The notes: generated by a model not told the origin, from the letters alone. 64,000 nt of DNA from Parapedobacter sp051400755 (GCF_051400755.1 NZ_JBLFFL010000001.1:1116001-1180000), one strand, 5' to 3'. Counted from the stretch's first letter, positions 1 to 8,005 are shown. Numbers and translations are program-made.

Positions 1-40
1 TGTGTTCACTATTGTTTTCATATCGAACTTTTTATGATGG

Positions 41-2857
41 TTAAAAACTAAAATTGATTTCCATTCCAAAGTAAGGGCCGTTGGTGTCACGCCGGACATG
101 CAGGATACCGTATTCCTCATAATCGGGCGCATAGGTAAAGAGGCGATTGACAAACATGGACACACGGATCTGGTCGCGAAATGATTTGGAAGCCTTTACA
201 TTGATCTGCATCTTAAACGGCTCCACGTATCGCCTGAATTCCGTAGGGTTTGTCGGTTCAACAAGCCATTGCAGATCGGCATCCTCCTGATCCGCCGGTA
301 TAAAGGGATGCATCGCTCCTTCAATATCGATGTACTGCACCGGAACACCGCTCCGGGGGACGGTCTGCTCCGCCCTGAACAAGGTGCTTTGCAGCGAAAC
401 GTACGCATTGAGCCCGATGCCGGGCAGGTAGCCATCAGCGGTGAGGTTGGTATTGAATACCTCTCGGTCATAGCTTTCCCGATTTCCCGCATAGATACCG
501 ACATATTGCCGCACCTGGTCATCGGCGGTGATGGCTGTCGTGGGAATCACCTTTGAATAGGGTTCGCTGTTGCGGTAGACTGTGTGAAACCACGCACCGT
601 TGAGGGTAACACGGGCATTGAGCCAAGCCATGCGCGTGGAAGTAAATTGAAATTCCATCCCTTTCTTGAGGATGCTGCTTCCATTGCTGTGTTGAGTATA
701 GCCCCAATATTCGGTGACCTCCTCATAGGTGAAATCACCGAGTTGCGGCGGAGCCGTGAGCGCCCCGGCATCGATGGAGGTGCCATCATACTGCCGATAG
801 GCCAAGGCGGTGTATTGAGAGACATCGCGGAAACCGGTATGCATGCGTTCTCGGAAGTAGGTGACAGATAACCGATTCCCCTCATACTGCAAATCGGTAC
901 TAAGCTCCCATTTATGGTTTACCGCCGCCCCGAGTTCGGGATTGACCCGATCGATGATGTAGGTCATCACGTTGGCCTTGCGGTAGTCGGGGTTATTGTG
1001 GTAGAAATTGAGCTGGATCAGATCCTGGTAATCGGGCGCCGGATAAAGCTGATCCATCGTCGGCGTTTTGGTATGGGTCCCATAGCCTCCCCCCAACGCC
1101 ACCCACAGGGAGTGGCCTGCGACATCCACCGCAGGCAGGCTCCATTTCGCATTGATGCGCGGATCAGCCAAGAGCTTGCCGGCAAGCGCGTAACGGCGGT
1201 CCATGTTGATCATGCTCATTCCGCGAAGTCCGGTCATCAGAGTAAACCGGTGCGTCCCGACCGCGAAATTGATCAGGTCTTCGGCAAAGAAAGACACTAC
1301 CTGCGTAGCGGGAATGCTGTGAAACGCCCGTGGCCGCCCAGTGGAACCGCTCTGGTTAGGTGGAAGGTCGAGGTTATATACCAGCCCCTCGCCAAAATTC
1401 TTGCTGTAATTGCCCTCCACGCCGAGCTTAAGATCGTGTTGCAGCGGACCGGATACGGCGCTTAGTTGCAAACGGGCCTTCAAGAACGCTGTAAGCGGTT
1501 GGCCATCCACGATAAGGTGCGAGGCATAACTCGGAGTGATGTATGATGCATCGTGTGCCCCTTCGACCAACGCATTGGCCAGGATGGTGGCCGATGGTGC
1601 TTGTATCCATTTAACCTGGTCTATCCGGTCGCGTTGGTAACTGACCTTAGACGTCAGCTCCAGGGATTCCAGCAAGGGGTGTTCACGCCAGGCTAGCAGC
1701 ACCTGATTGTTGAGACCATAACTGTTGAACGTCGAGGAATACCGGTCTATGGGCGCATAGCCGTTGTCGGGATCCACCTTCTCCCGGTCGATATTGGTTT
1801 GATAGTCAAGCGCCGCGGTCCACGCCAGCCGTCGCCGGGCGTTATCCCAATTTTTATTGGTGCGCAGCGAACCGTTGACGCGCTGGTAGTTTTCAAAATC
1901 GTTGCGGGGGTCGTCCTTGGCATCCAGAAAGCCGCCGTCCAGGTTGATCACGAGGTTTTGCTTCGTTAAGCTGAACCCCTTCCCGATGGAGGCCAGTTTT
2001 GAAAAGCCATCGGCCTTTATACGTGCGTTGAATGGCGTGGCACCTTTACGCCGTTCGATTTGGATGAGTCCGCTGGTGAGATCACCGTATTCCACCGATG
2101 GGATCCCGCGCACCACCTTCACCTGCTCGATGTCATCGGTTGAGATGAAACGCATGTCTACCCCGCGGTTGACCGAGTTGCGGTAGAAATTGGGATCTGA
2201 CCGGTTTTCGTCTCCGATGATATCATCGGTATTTTGCAAATTAGCGTTGGTATTGATGGGCGCGCCATCGATGTAAAAAGCGGTGCCCAATGAGCTGATA
2301 TCATAGGCGTTGTTTAAAATACCCGGCTCACGCAGGCGGATATTGTTCATTTCGGTCAGGTTGGGGTCAATCGCGCGCCCTCCAGGCAGCAACTCCAGCA
2401 GGTCGGCAAAGCTCGAGGGTTGGAGCAACTCCATAGCCTTCCGGTCAATTACCGATGTGCTGGTCATCTCCCGAGCCTCTGCGGCCGTCACATATACTTC
2501 ATCTATCACACGCTGCGAGGAGACCAGCGACACGCGGATGAACCGATCTTCGTTGACACTGACCGACTGCGTATAAGGCTCATAACCCAGCGCTTTCACC
2601 TCGAGGGTGTAATCGTCCGCTGCCACCGCGGCAAAATGGAATTGGCCGTCCTCGCCACTCATTATACGATAGCTGCGCTCGCCCGTCGAAAGTGATACCG
2701 TCGCAAACGAAATCGGCTCTTGGCTGCGGACATCCTGCAGCGCGCCCGTAATACGAAGTGGGGATTGGGCAAATGCACAAACCGGGCTCAACCCGAAAAT
2801 GAACACCGCGAAAAACGGGATAAGCATCCCAATAACCGAAGAAATACCTAATCGCAA
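41..2857 (-). CDS. TonB-dependent receptor with N-terminal carboxypeptidase-regulatory-like domain
   Basis: A 938-residue outer-membrane receptor that should import a ligand using TonB energy. Residues 1-30 form a signal peptide ending AFAQ. About 33-112 is a CarboxypepD_reg-like beta-sandwich, about 128-270 the plug, and the rest a long beta-barrel ending in Phe (NFSF), as is usual for outer-membrane barrels. There is no SusD partner next to it in the window and it is shorter than typical SusC proteins, so it is better called a generic receptor than SusC. The substrate cannot be told. Whether a partner lies downstream is unknown because the gene ends 40 bases from the window edge. A TAACTTTG box lies about 50 bases upstream. 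Confidence 0.9.
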   Translation of the reverse strand: MRLGISSVIGMLIPFFAVFIFGLSPVCAFAQSPLRITGALQDVRSQEPISFATVSLSTGERSYRIMSGEDGQFHFAAVAADDYTLEVKALGYEPYTQSVSVNEDRFIRVSLVSSQRVIDEVYVTAAEAREMTSTSVIDRKAMELLQPSSFADLLELLPGGRAIDPNLTEMNNIRLREPGILNNAYDISSLGTAFYIDGAPINTNANLQNTDDIIGDENRSDPNFYRNSVNRGVDMRFISTDDIEQVKVVRGIPSVEYGDLTSGLIQIERRKGATPFNARIKADGFSKLASIGKGFSLTKQNLVINLDGGFLDAKDDPRNDFENYQRVNGSLRTNKNWDNARRRLAWTAALDYQTNIDREKVDPDNGYAPIDRYSSTFNSYGLNNQVLLAWREHPLLESLELTSKVSYQRDRIDQVKWIQAPSATILANALVEGAHDASYITPSYASHLIVDGQPLTAFLKARLQLSAVSGPLQHDLKLGVEGNYSKNFGEGLVYNLDLPPNQSGSTGRPRAFHSIPATQVVSFFAEDLINFAVGTHRFTLMTGLRGMSMINMDRRYALAGKLLADPRINAKWSLPAVDVAGHSLWVALGGGYGTHTKTPTMDQLYPAPDYQDLIQLNFYHNNPDYRKANVMTYIIDRVNPELGAAVNHKWELSTDLQYEGNRLSVTYFRERMHTGFRDVSQYTALAYRQYDGTSIDAGALTAPPQLGDFTYEEVTEYWGYTQHSNGSSILKKGMEFQFTSTRMAWLNARVTLNGAWFHTVYRNSEPYSKVIPTTAITADDQVRQYVGIYAGNRESYDREVFNTNLTADGYLPGIGLNAYVSLQSTLFRAEQTVPRSGVPVQYIDIEGAMHPFIPADQEDADLQWLVEPTNPTEFRRYVEPFKMQINVKASKSFRDQIRVSMFVNRLFTYAPDYEEYGILHVRRDTNGPYFGMEINFSF

Positions 2858-2905
2858 AACCTAACCGTAAAGCCTAATGCTATTTAGACTCATTTTAATT
2901 TGGCG

Positions 2906-2913
2906 CAAAGTTA
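2906..2913 (-). promoter_or_regulatory. Possible -7 box (TAACTTTG) for the TonB-dependent receptor
   Basis: On the minus strand this is an exact match to TAnnTTTG, the Bacteroidota -7 element, 48 bases before the receptor start. I see no clear TTG -33 element at the expected distance, so the call is weak. The rest of the 2858-3011 gap holds nothing else I recognise. Confidence 0.35.
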
Positions 2914-3011
2914 GTTTTTCTATCGAAAAGAAGAAATGAATTTGCACTTTTTTGCAAGAGTTCAGGAAAACATGCGAAAAACTTAGAAGCTGTTGCCTGA
3001 TGTTGCAAGCG

Positions 3012-4232
3012 CTACTTTCCTTTCCCCAGCAGCAGGCGTCCCTGCGAACCCCAGCCGCCGACGAAGGCGTCGGCTATGCCGTCGCCGTTGAGGTCCCCGA
3101 TGGTGATGTTCCAATTGCGGCCAACAACCGTTGCGGGCATGACTTGCTCGGTGACATCGGCAAAATACCCCTTGCCGTCATTGCGATAGGCCCGTAGCCG
3201 CTCTTCACTAAACCCCGGCACCGCTACAGCACTTAGGAGCAGGTCCAGGTGACCGTCATGGTCGAAATCCACCTCGCGGGCGGAGTAGGTGGAAAATTTA
3301 TAGGCAGGCATCCGCTCCTCGGTTTCATCCGTAAAACGGGCCTGCCCGTCATTGATCAGTATACGCGCCCGCGGATTCTTGTCCCATACGCCGCCATTGC
3401 TCGTGATGTTGGCAAACACGATATCCAGATCGCCGTCACCATCCACGTCGAATACCAGTGCTTCGCGCGTCTCCAGGGGTTCCGGCAGCTCGAGCTGTTC
3501 GGCATACTCCGTGAAGACACCCTTTCCGTCGTTGAGCAGCAAGCGGTTAGGCGGCACTTCATTGCCCACCACCATATCAAGGTGTCCATCGCCGTTCAGG
3601 TCGGCCAGTTTGATGCTTTGCGTGGCATCATTCACCTGGGGCAGGTTTTCGGCGGTCCGGTCGATGAAGTATCCCGGCCGGGCCGGATCATTTATCCACA
3701 GGAAATTTTGGCCCGCTTCGCCCGAATTGCCCACGACCATGTCCGGCAATCCATCACCATCCACATCGCCCACATCCAGTCCATTGCCTTCGCTCATACC
3801 CGGTAGCCGATCGCTCACATCACGGAACGTGCCATCGCCATTGCCGAGGTAATACTCGGGCGTCTGGTCATCCTCCGCCACAAACACCACATCTACATGT
3901 CCATCCCCATCGAAATCAACCGCCCGCACATGCTCCGTATCGTGGCGGGCGGGGTTGAACACGCCCTTTTTCCAAGTCAGTTTGCCGCTTCCGTCATTGA
4001 GATAAAGCCGGTTTTCATCGGCCTCCAGCGCAGCAATGATGTCCAGGTCACGATCGCCGTCGACATCGGCGAAGGCCACCTCGAGGATATGCGCCTCGGG
4101 GTCGTGCGGTACATGGCTTGCAGTTGCATCCTCAAAATGGCCTACTGCTGCGGGCTGCGGCTGCGAACTGCATGACCCGCCGGTAAAGGTCGCCGATAGG
4201 AACGCTAAAAGGATGGGATTTGCTGTTTTCAT
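3012..4232 (-). CDS. FG-GAP/VCBS repeat lipoprotein (beta-propeller)
   Basis: A 406-residue secreted protein. The N-terminus has a hydrophobic segment followed by GGSC, a plausible lipoprotein site at Cys21. Seven Asp-rich calcium-loop motifs are visible in order: DVDGDRDLD, DFDGDGHVD, DVDGDGLPD, DLNGDGHLD, DVDGDGDLD, DFDHDGHLD and DLNGDGIAD. Seven repeats fit a complete seven-bladed propeller of the VCBS/FG-GAP type, usually a surface binding or scaffolding domain. No catalytic domain is appended. It starts just downstream of a broken lipoprotein copy on the same strand; the homology of that copy ends about 13 bases before this start codon, so the gene may have acquired its upstream region by rearrangement. 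Ligand unknown. Confidence 0.85.
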   Translation of the reverse strand: MKTANPILLAFLSATFTGGSCSSQPQPAAVGHFEDATASHVPHDPEAHILEVAFADVDGDRDLDIIAALEADENRLYLNDGSGKLTWKKGVFNPARHDTEHVRAVDFDGDGHVDVVFVAEDDQTPEYYLGNGDGTFRDVSDRLPGMSEGNGLDVGDVDGDGLPDMVVGNSGEAGQNFLWINDPARPGYFIDRTAENLPQVNDATQSIKLADLNGDGHLDMVVGNEVPPNRLLLNDGKGVFTEYAEQLELPEPLETREALVFDVDGDGDLDIVFANITSNGGVWDKNPRARILINDGQARFTDETEERMPAYKFSTYSAREVDFDHDGHLDLLLSAVAVPGFSEERLRAYRNDGKGYFADVTEQVMPATVVGRNWNITIGDLNGDGIADAFVGGWGSQGRLLLGKGK

Positions 4233-4245
4233 GATCCTTGTAAAG

Positions 4246-4378
4246 GCGTATCCCCAATAGGTGCGCAGGGACTTCTAGCCCCTGCGCAACCCCGGGGTAC
4301 TTGCTATCATAGGTAGCTAAGTAAAATCGTATTCCATCATGCGAAACAATCTGCTGTTGGAAATGTTTGAACGAATGT
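4246..4378 (-). pseudogene. Remnant of the small lipoprotein family (central part)
   Basis: Reading the minus strand gives Q-Q-Q-I-V-S-H-D-G-I-R-F-Y-L-A-T-Y-D-S-K-Y-P-G-V-A-Q-G in one frame, then R-T-Y-W-G-Y after a frameshift. This matches residues about 90-128 of the intact lipoprotein at 6493-7074 (GIRFYLATYNDSYPPMAQG and YWGY). DNA identity is also visible, for example the shared stretch ataggtagctaagta. The homology stops right after the Tyr of WGY; the start and the C-terminal third are missing. It lies between the response regulator stop and the FG-GAP gene. I am confident it is related and broken; the exact outer edge at about 4378 is approximate. Confidence 0.8.
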
Positions 4379-4403
4379 TAGTTTATTTTTCGGATTCCAT
4401 TCG

Positions 4404-5063
4404 TTATTCATCCTTGGATATGAGCCCCATACGGAACGCATGTGCCACCAATGCGTGCCGCGAACGAACATCGAAATGAACGTACAATTCTTCGGCGTAG
4501 CGCTTCACCGCCGCATGCGACACATCCAACTTTTGGGCAATCTGCTCATAGCTAAGGTCGCTGCAGCAAAGTTCCAGAAACTCCTGCTTGCGCTCACTCA
4601 GCACGTCCATCCGCTTTTTAATCACGCTCCCGTCAGCCGCGGCGTGCAACCGATGGCTCGATACATGACTGTTGATGTATCTTCCTGTCCGTGTCACCTC
4701 CAAAATGGCCTTATACAGCTCTACATGTCCCACGGCCTTGGTGATATATCCCCGGGCGCCGCACCGCAGCATTTCCTCCACCGCATCGTCGTCCTCGAAA
4801 GCCGTCACCGCCAATACCAACACCTGGGGGTGATGGGCGGTCAGCCACTGCGTGGCACGGTAGCCGTTCATCACGCTCATCTTGATATCCATCAACACCA
4901 CATCCGGCACGCCGTGGCGCTTCATTTGATATTGCATATCCATGCCATTGGTTGCCGAGAAAAGCACCTCTATGCCTCCCTGCCGCTCGAGCATCTCTTG
5001 CATGCCTCCTAAAAATAAAGCGTGGTTATCTACCAGCGCCACTTTGATATCAGCTTGTTCCAT
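4404..5063 (-). CDS. LuxR/NarL-family response regulator
   Basis: A 219-residue two-component regulator. I start it at the ATG at 5063 (MEQADIKVALVDNH) because the longer open frame runs through the kinase gene and carries no receiver sequence. Residues 6-125 are a receiver domain with phospho-acceptor Asp59 in VVLMDIKM and the conserved Lys in YITKAV. About 150-215 is a C-terminal helix-turn-helix (LSYEQIAQKLDVSHAAVKRYAEEL). The start overlaps the end of the histidine kinase gene by 14 bases, so the two are translationally coupled and are almost certainly partners. Target genes are not evident; the lipoprotein family around it is the obvious candidate by location. Confidence 0.9.
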   Translation of the reverse strand: MEQADIKVALVDNHALFLGGMQEMLERQGGIEVLFSATNGMDMQYQMKRHGVPDVVLMDIKMSVMNGYRATQWLTAHHPQVLVLAVTAFEDDDAVEEMLRCGARGYITKAVGHVELYKAILEVTRTGRYINSHVSSHRLHAAADGSVIKKRMDVLSERKQEFLELCCSDLSYEQIAQKLDVSHAAVKRYAEELYVHFDVRSRHALVAHAFRMGLISKDE

Positions 5064-5868
5064 GATTTGGCACATGAATCGTAATGGACGTGCCCGCGCC
5101 CACCAGTGAATGAATTTTACACGCCCCGCCGAGCAATCGGGTGCGCTGCCGGATGTTATGCAAGCCCGAGCCCCCATGTGCCATCGCATGGTCGAGGTCA
5201 AACCCACATCCATTGTCTACGATCCGAAGCATGGTATCCGTGCCCTCCGGCCGTAAGGCTACCGCCACCCACGTGGCTTTGGCATGCTTCAAGATGTTGT
5301 TCATTGACTCCTGAAAAATCCGAAACAACAGGATGCCGCGGTCCGGCCCCAACGGCGGTTCATAGCCCTCGGGCATGTCCAATGAAATGGAAAAATACCC
5401 CAGCTCCTCCAGGTACCGCACCTCCGCCTGGAAAGCCATGCCCAGTCCATGAATCAGGGGCTCATGCTCCCGGATGGTCTTGGCAACGGTACGCAGCTCT
5501 TTCAACCCTTTTTCACCCAATTCGGTGACCCGAGGCAGTCCCCTGGCAATCGCCTTCTGTGGCCCGCCCGCCATATTACGCAATTCGATCACCATCAGGC
5601 TCAGCACCTGCCCGAGGCTGTCATGCAAGTCGGCCGCGATGTGCTCACGCGCCGCCTTGGAAGCCTCCAGCTCCGCCAGGATGCGTTCCCGCTCAAAATT
5701 GACCGCAAGCGCTTCCTTCTCCCGCTGATGCCGTAGCTTCGCTCGCTGTGCCGTATAGATGTACACCGTGAGGAAGATAGGCACCAAGAGGAAGAGCAGC
5801 GTCAGCTTGATGATGACGCCGGAGAGGTCTTCCGTCCCTTGTACCGCACTAAGTAGGCATATATCCAT
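5050..5868 (-). CDS. NarX/DesK-type sensor histidine kinase (HisKA_3, HATPase_c)
   Basis: About 272 residues from the ATG at 5868 (MDICLLSA). One transmembrane helix (about residues 17-38, IIKLTLLFLLVPIFLTVYIY) is followed by a coiled coil and a HisKA_3 dimerisation domain, with phospho-acceptor His82 in DLHDSLGQ. The C-terminal ATPase domain shows N-box (ESMNNILKHA), G1 (DNGCGFD) and G2 (GGSGLHNIRQR). There is no extracellular sensor domain, so the signal may come through the membrane protein encoded upstream. With this start the gene overlaps that membrane-protein gene by 67 bases in another frame, and it overlaps the regulator gene by 14. A later start would remove the membrane helix, so I prefer 5868, but no ribosome site decides it. 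Confidence 0.87.
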   Translation of the reverse strand: MDICLLSAVQGTEDLSGVIIKLTLLFLLVPIFLTVYIYTAQRAKLRHQREKEALAVNFERERILAELEASKAAREHIAADLHDSLGQVLSLMVIELRNMAGGPQKAIARGLPRVTELGEKGLKELRTVAKTIREHEPLIHGLGMAFQAEVRYLEELGYFSISLDMPEGYEPPLGPDRGILLFRIFQESMNNILKHAKATWVAVALRPEGTDTMLRIVDNGCGFDLDHAMAHGGSGLHNIRQRTRLLGGACKIHSLVGAGTSITIHVPNHGTS

Positions 5869-6479
5869 GTACTGTAATAGATAACAATCAAAAGTGTATT
5901 CAGTAGGTAAAACAGCGGCATTCCCCAAAGATAGGCTTTCCCTAACGCAGGTATAAACAGATAAAGCACCGATGTGGAAAAGTAAAAATACATCACCCCG
6001 TTGACCCACCAGAAATCCGCAAACATGCTGAGCCGACGGTAAGTGGGCGAGCGCTGTAGCAAGAAGTAGTAATACAGGCTGCCCACTACAAATACCGCAT
6101 TCATCACCTGCATGCTATTGTTGTTAAGCGCGTATCGTTTGATTGTAAACGTATCGATCAGATAAATAACAGCAAACACGATGTACCATCCATATAGCCA
6201 TCGCCAAGAATGCGTCCTGAACCTTCGGATACACCGGAATAAAAACCAGCTGATAAATGCGCATTCGATGAGCAGATATCCGTTATACCAATGGTGGGTA
6301 GATTGGTCAAACACCAACTTAATCAAGATCCCGCCCAGTTCTACAACGATAACAATGCCCATATACCAGCGGTGAAGCCGCCACGCCGAACTCGGATCAT
6401 GGCGGAGGCAATAAAGCGCAGTTAGGAAACAAGCGACTTCTGCCGAGAAAAAAACAACTTCAGTGATTGAAATATTCAT
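5802..6479 (-). CDS. Multi-pass membrane protein upstream of the histidine kinase
   Basis: A 225-residue integral membrane protein with about six or seven hydrophobic helices separated by short loops rich in Trp, Tyr and Arg (for example WRWLYGWYIVFAVIYLIDTF). I recognise no catalytic motif and no named family. Its 3' end overlaps the kinase gene by 67 bases, so the products are likely made together; because the kinase lacks a sensor domain, this protein may be the sensing partner (inference). It follows the small lipoprotein gene by 13 bases, suggesting one transcript of lipoprotein, membrane protein, kinase and regulator. Confidence 0.75.
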   Translation of the reverse strand: MNISITEVVFFSAEVACFLTALYCLRHDPSSAWRLHRWYMGIVIVVELGGILIKLVFDQSTHHWYNGYLLIECAFISWFLFRCIRRFRTHSWRWLYGWYIVFAVIYLIDTFTIKRYALNNNSMQVMNAVFVVGSLYYYFLLQRSPTYRRLSMFADFWWVNGVMYFYFSTSVLYLFIPALGKAYLWGMPLFYLLNTLLIVIYYSTWIYAYLVRYKGRKTSPASSSS

Positions 6480-6492
6480 CTATCATTGTGCG

Positions 6493-7074
6493 TTATTCAT
6501 TGCCCAGCAATAATGCTCCCTCTTCTTCACAATCATCAGGCGGAGGACATATCTCTCCCTTATTCTCAATCGGCGCCACCAGAATAGCCCCCTGCTTGTC
6601 CTTTTCGGGGTAATAATCCCGGTGGAACGCCTCTCCATTGGCCGTACTATCCTTCGTCGATACCATGAGCAGCGTATTATATCCCCAATAGGCGCGCTGG
6701 GGCACGTGTGGCCCCTGCGCCATTGGGGGGTAGCTGTCATTATAGGTAGCTAAGTAGAATCGTATGCCGTCTCCGCCTTCCAGGCGGATCTGGTGTATCA
6801 AAGTTTGCAGCCGCTCCAGGTCAAACCAGATGGTCCGGGTATCGGGCAGGGAGTCCTTCCCGCGATTCACCGTGCCCGCATGCGGGCCATAGTTGGCCAC
6901 GAGGTGTTTTGCTTCTTTATAAGGCACTTTCACCGAATCGGGAATGGGTTTATAGGCTGCCGCCGGTAGGCTATCGGCGGCAGCCCCGGTTGATGAAGAC
7001 CCCCCATTGTTACATGCCGCCCAAATAAAGATACCGTTCAATATGGCTGACAAGATTAGTACTATGTTTTTCAT
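6493..7074 (-). CDS. Small lipoprotein of unknown function (intact family member)
   Basis: A 193-residue protein with an N-terminal hydrophobic segment and a lipobox-like WAAC (Cys21), followed by a Gly/Ser/Ala linker. The middle contains GGDGIRFYLATY and YWGYNTLLM; the C-terminus has a Cys-containing ICPPPDDCEEEG motif that could form a disulfide or bind metal. I do not recognise a family. It is the first gene of a likely operon with a membrane protein, histidine kinase and response regulator. Two broken relatives lie at 4246-4378 and 7420-7586, so this is the sole intact survivor of a local duplication. Confidence 0.7.
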   Translation of the reverse strand: MKNIVLILSAILNGIFIWAACNNGGSSSTGAAADSLPAAAYKPIPDSVKVPYKEAKHLVANYGPHAGTVNRGKDSLPDTRTIWFDLERLQTLIHQIRLEGGDGIRFYLATYNDSYPPMAQGPHVPQRAYWGYNTLLMVSTKDSTANGEAFHRDYYPEKDKQGAILVAPIENKGEICPPPDDCEEEGALLLGNE

Positions 7075-7305
7075 TCTAATATTTTTAATGGCAATGAAGT
7101 TTGGATGAATTCATGTAGGTTTCATAATCGATTCCATAATTTATATTGCCAAAGATAGGGCATCCGCTTTTCCTGTGGTATGGCTAATTAGCCAGTTTTG
7201 AAAAAAGTTTGAAAAGAAATGCAAGTTAATCGCAATAGATTCCATAACTCAACGTTTTTGATAGTAGGTTTAGGTTGATAGCCCCTAATCCCATTGGGGC
7301 GGATT

Positions 7306-7337
7306 CCCGTTAGCTTACGAGTTAACGGGTTTCTTTT
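7306..7337 (+). terminator. Orphan hairpin plus T-tract on the plus strand
   Basis: CCCGTTA at 7306-7312 pairs with TAACGGG at 7323-7329, followed by TTTCTTTTT. It has the form of an intrinsic terminator reading to the right, but no plus-strand gene ends nearby, so it may be chance or a leftover of a lost gene. The 7075-7300 stretch next to it shows nothing else I recognise. Confidence 0.35.
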
Positions 7338-7350
7338 TGGGTATAGTTTG

Positions 7351-7391
7351 AAAGAAAAAACGCATTGCCAGGCCAATCACCTAGCAATGCG
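7351..7391 (-). terminator. Intrinsic terminator after the second lipoprotein remnant
   Basis: On the minus strand an 8-bp perfect stem (CGCATTGC at 7361-7368 with GCAATGCG at 7384-7391) is followed by TTTTTTCTTT. It lies 28 bases after the stop of the lipoprotein remnant at 7420, so that remnant seems to have kept its original terminator. Confidence 0.65.
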
Positions 7392-7419
7392 TGTCAATGG
7401 CCCCTAATATATAAATCCT

Positions 7420-7586
7420 TTAATCTCGTATCAACGTGGCTCCCACTTCCTCACAATCAGTAGGCGGAGGGCATATTTCACCCCGGTTGACCACACTAGC
7501 AGCTAGCGCTTCCTGTCCATAGCTTCTCGCCGTTCACGGTACTGTCCTTTGTAGGCGTCATCAACAGCGTATTGTAGCCCCATGAA
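7420..7586 (-). pseudogene. Remnant of the small lipoprotein family (C-terminal part)
   Basis: Minus-strand translation gives W-G-Y-N-T-L-L-M-T-P-T-K-D-S-T-V-N-G-E, matching WGYNTLLMVSTKDSTANGE of the intact gene at 6493-7074. A frameshift with loss of about eight codons follows, then a second frame reads L-A-A-S-V-V-N-R-G-E-I-C-P-P-P-T-D-C-E-E-V-G and ends in TAA at 7420-7422, matching the intact C-terminus (NKGEICPPPDDCEEEG). Homology begins abruptly at the Trp of WGY, the same point at which the other remnant ends. Sequence upstream of 7586 is unrelated to the family. Confidence 0.82.
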
Positions 7587-7960
7587 ATGAAAACAGAAGC
7601 ACTCGAAGACGGGTTGGACACCGCTTCGGACCGGCTTCGGTGCTTATATTGGACTCCATGTACACTCCTACTGGTCTCCTTCTGCTCGGAGCAGTTCGAG
7701 TACGCATGAAGTGCAGTATGAGTTGGCTCTGAGATGGCATTCAGCTCCGAAGCCGAACCCAAGTCAATACGAAGCCGAACCCCGCCGGAAGCCAAGCCCC
7801 CTGCTGTCCAAAGGCTGTGCATCATGCGGCTATCTGCCGGTATTCAGCCGGGTATCTGCTGGCTCCGTGCAGCTCCCGAACATAGCGCGGACAGCAAGCG
7901 CATGGCAAAGCCACCCGCAGCAGTCAGGACGCCGTCTGGGAGCAGGTATGAGCACAGTCG
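7587..7960. other. Unassigned segment with short direct repeats, no recognised gene
   Basis: Open frames exist on both strands (for example 7830-8021 minus, 7711-8046 plus), but none shows a recognisable domain, and the minus frame ending at 7496 merely runs into the lipoprotein remnant. A motif gaagccgaaccc occurs twice about 20 bases apart near 7750-7780, and related cttcgg words are dense at 7620-7650. Codon content looks unlike the flanking genes. It could be foreign DNA joined at the remnant breakpoint or a decayed gene. Nothing here supports a firm annotation. Confidence 0.4.
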
Positions 7961-7989
7961 TTGAGGTTGAAAACTTTTCGCTATCTTTG
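7961..7989 (+). promoter_or_regulatory. Promoter of the DUF4833/PIMT-like pair
   Basis: TTG at 7961-7963, an 18-base spacer and TATCTTTG at 7982-7989 match the Bacteroidota -33/-7 pattern. It lies 16 bases before the DUF4833 start codon. Confidence 0.5.
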
Positions 7990-7994
7990 AAAAA

Positions 7995-8000
7995 AGGAGG
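7995..8000 (+). promoter_or_regulatory. Strong Shine-Dalgarno sequence (AGGAGG)
   Basis: A perfect AGGAGG sits 5 bases before the ATG at 8006. Such sites are rare in Bacteroidota, and this one favours 8006 as the start rather than the internal ATG at 8084. The promoter box ends only five bases upstream, so the site would be at the very 5' end of the mRNA. Confidence 0.5.
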
Positions 8001-8005
8001 CGCCC

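Noticed and set aside
7496..7825. 109-residue minus-strand open frame as a real gene
   Set aside because: Its C-terminal third is the decayed lipoprotein copy (WGYNTLLM region) and the rest matches nothing; it is a chimaeric frame made by a breakpoint.
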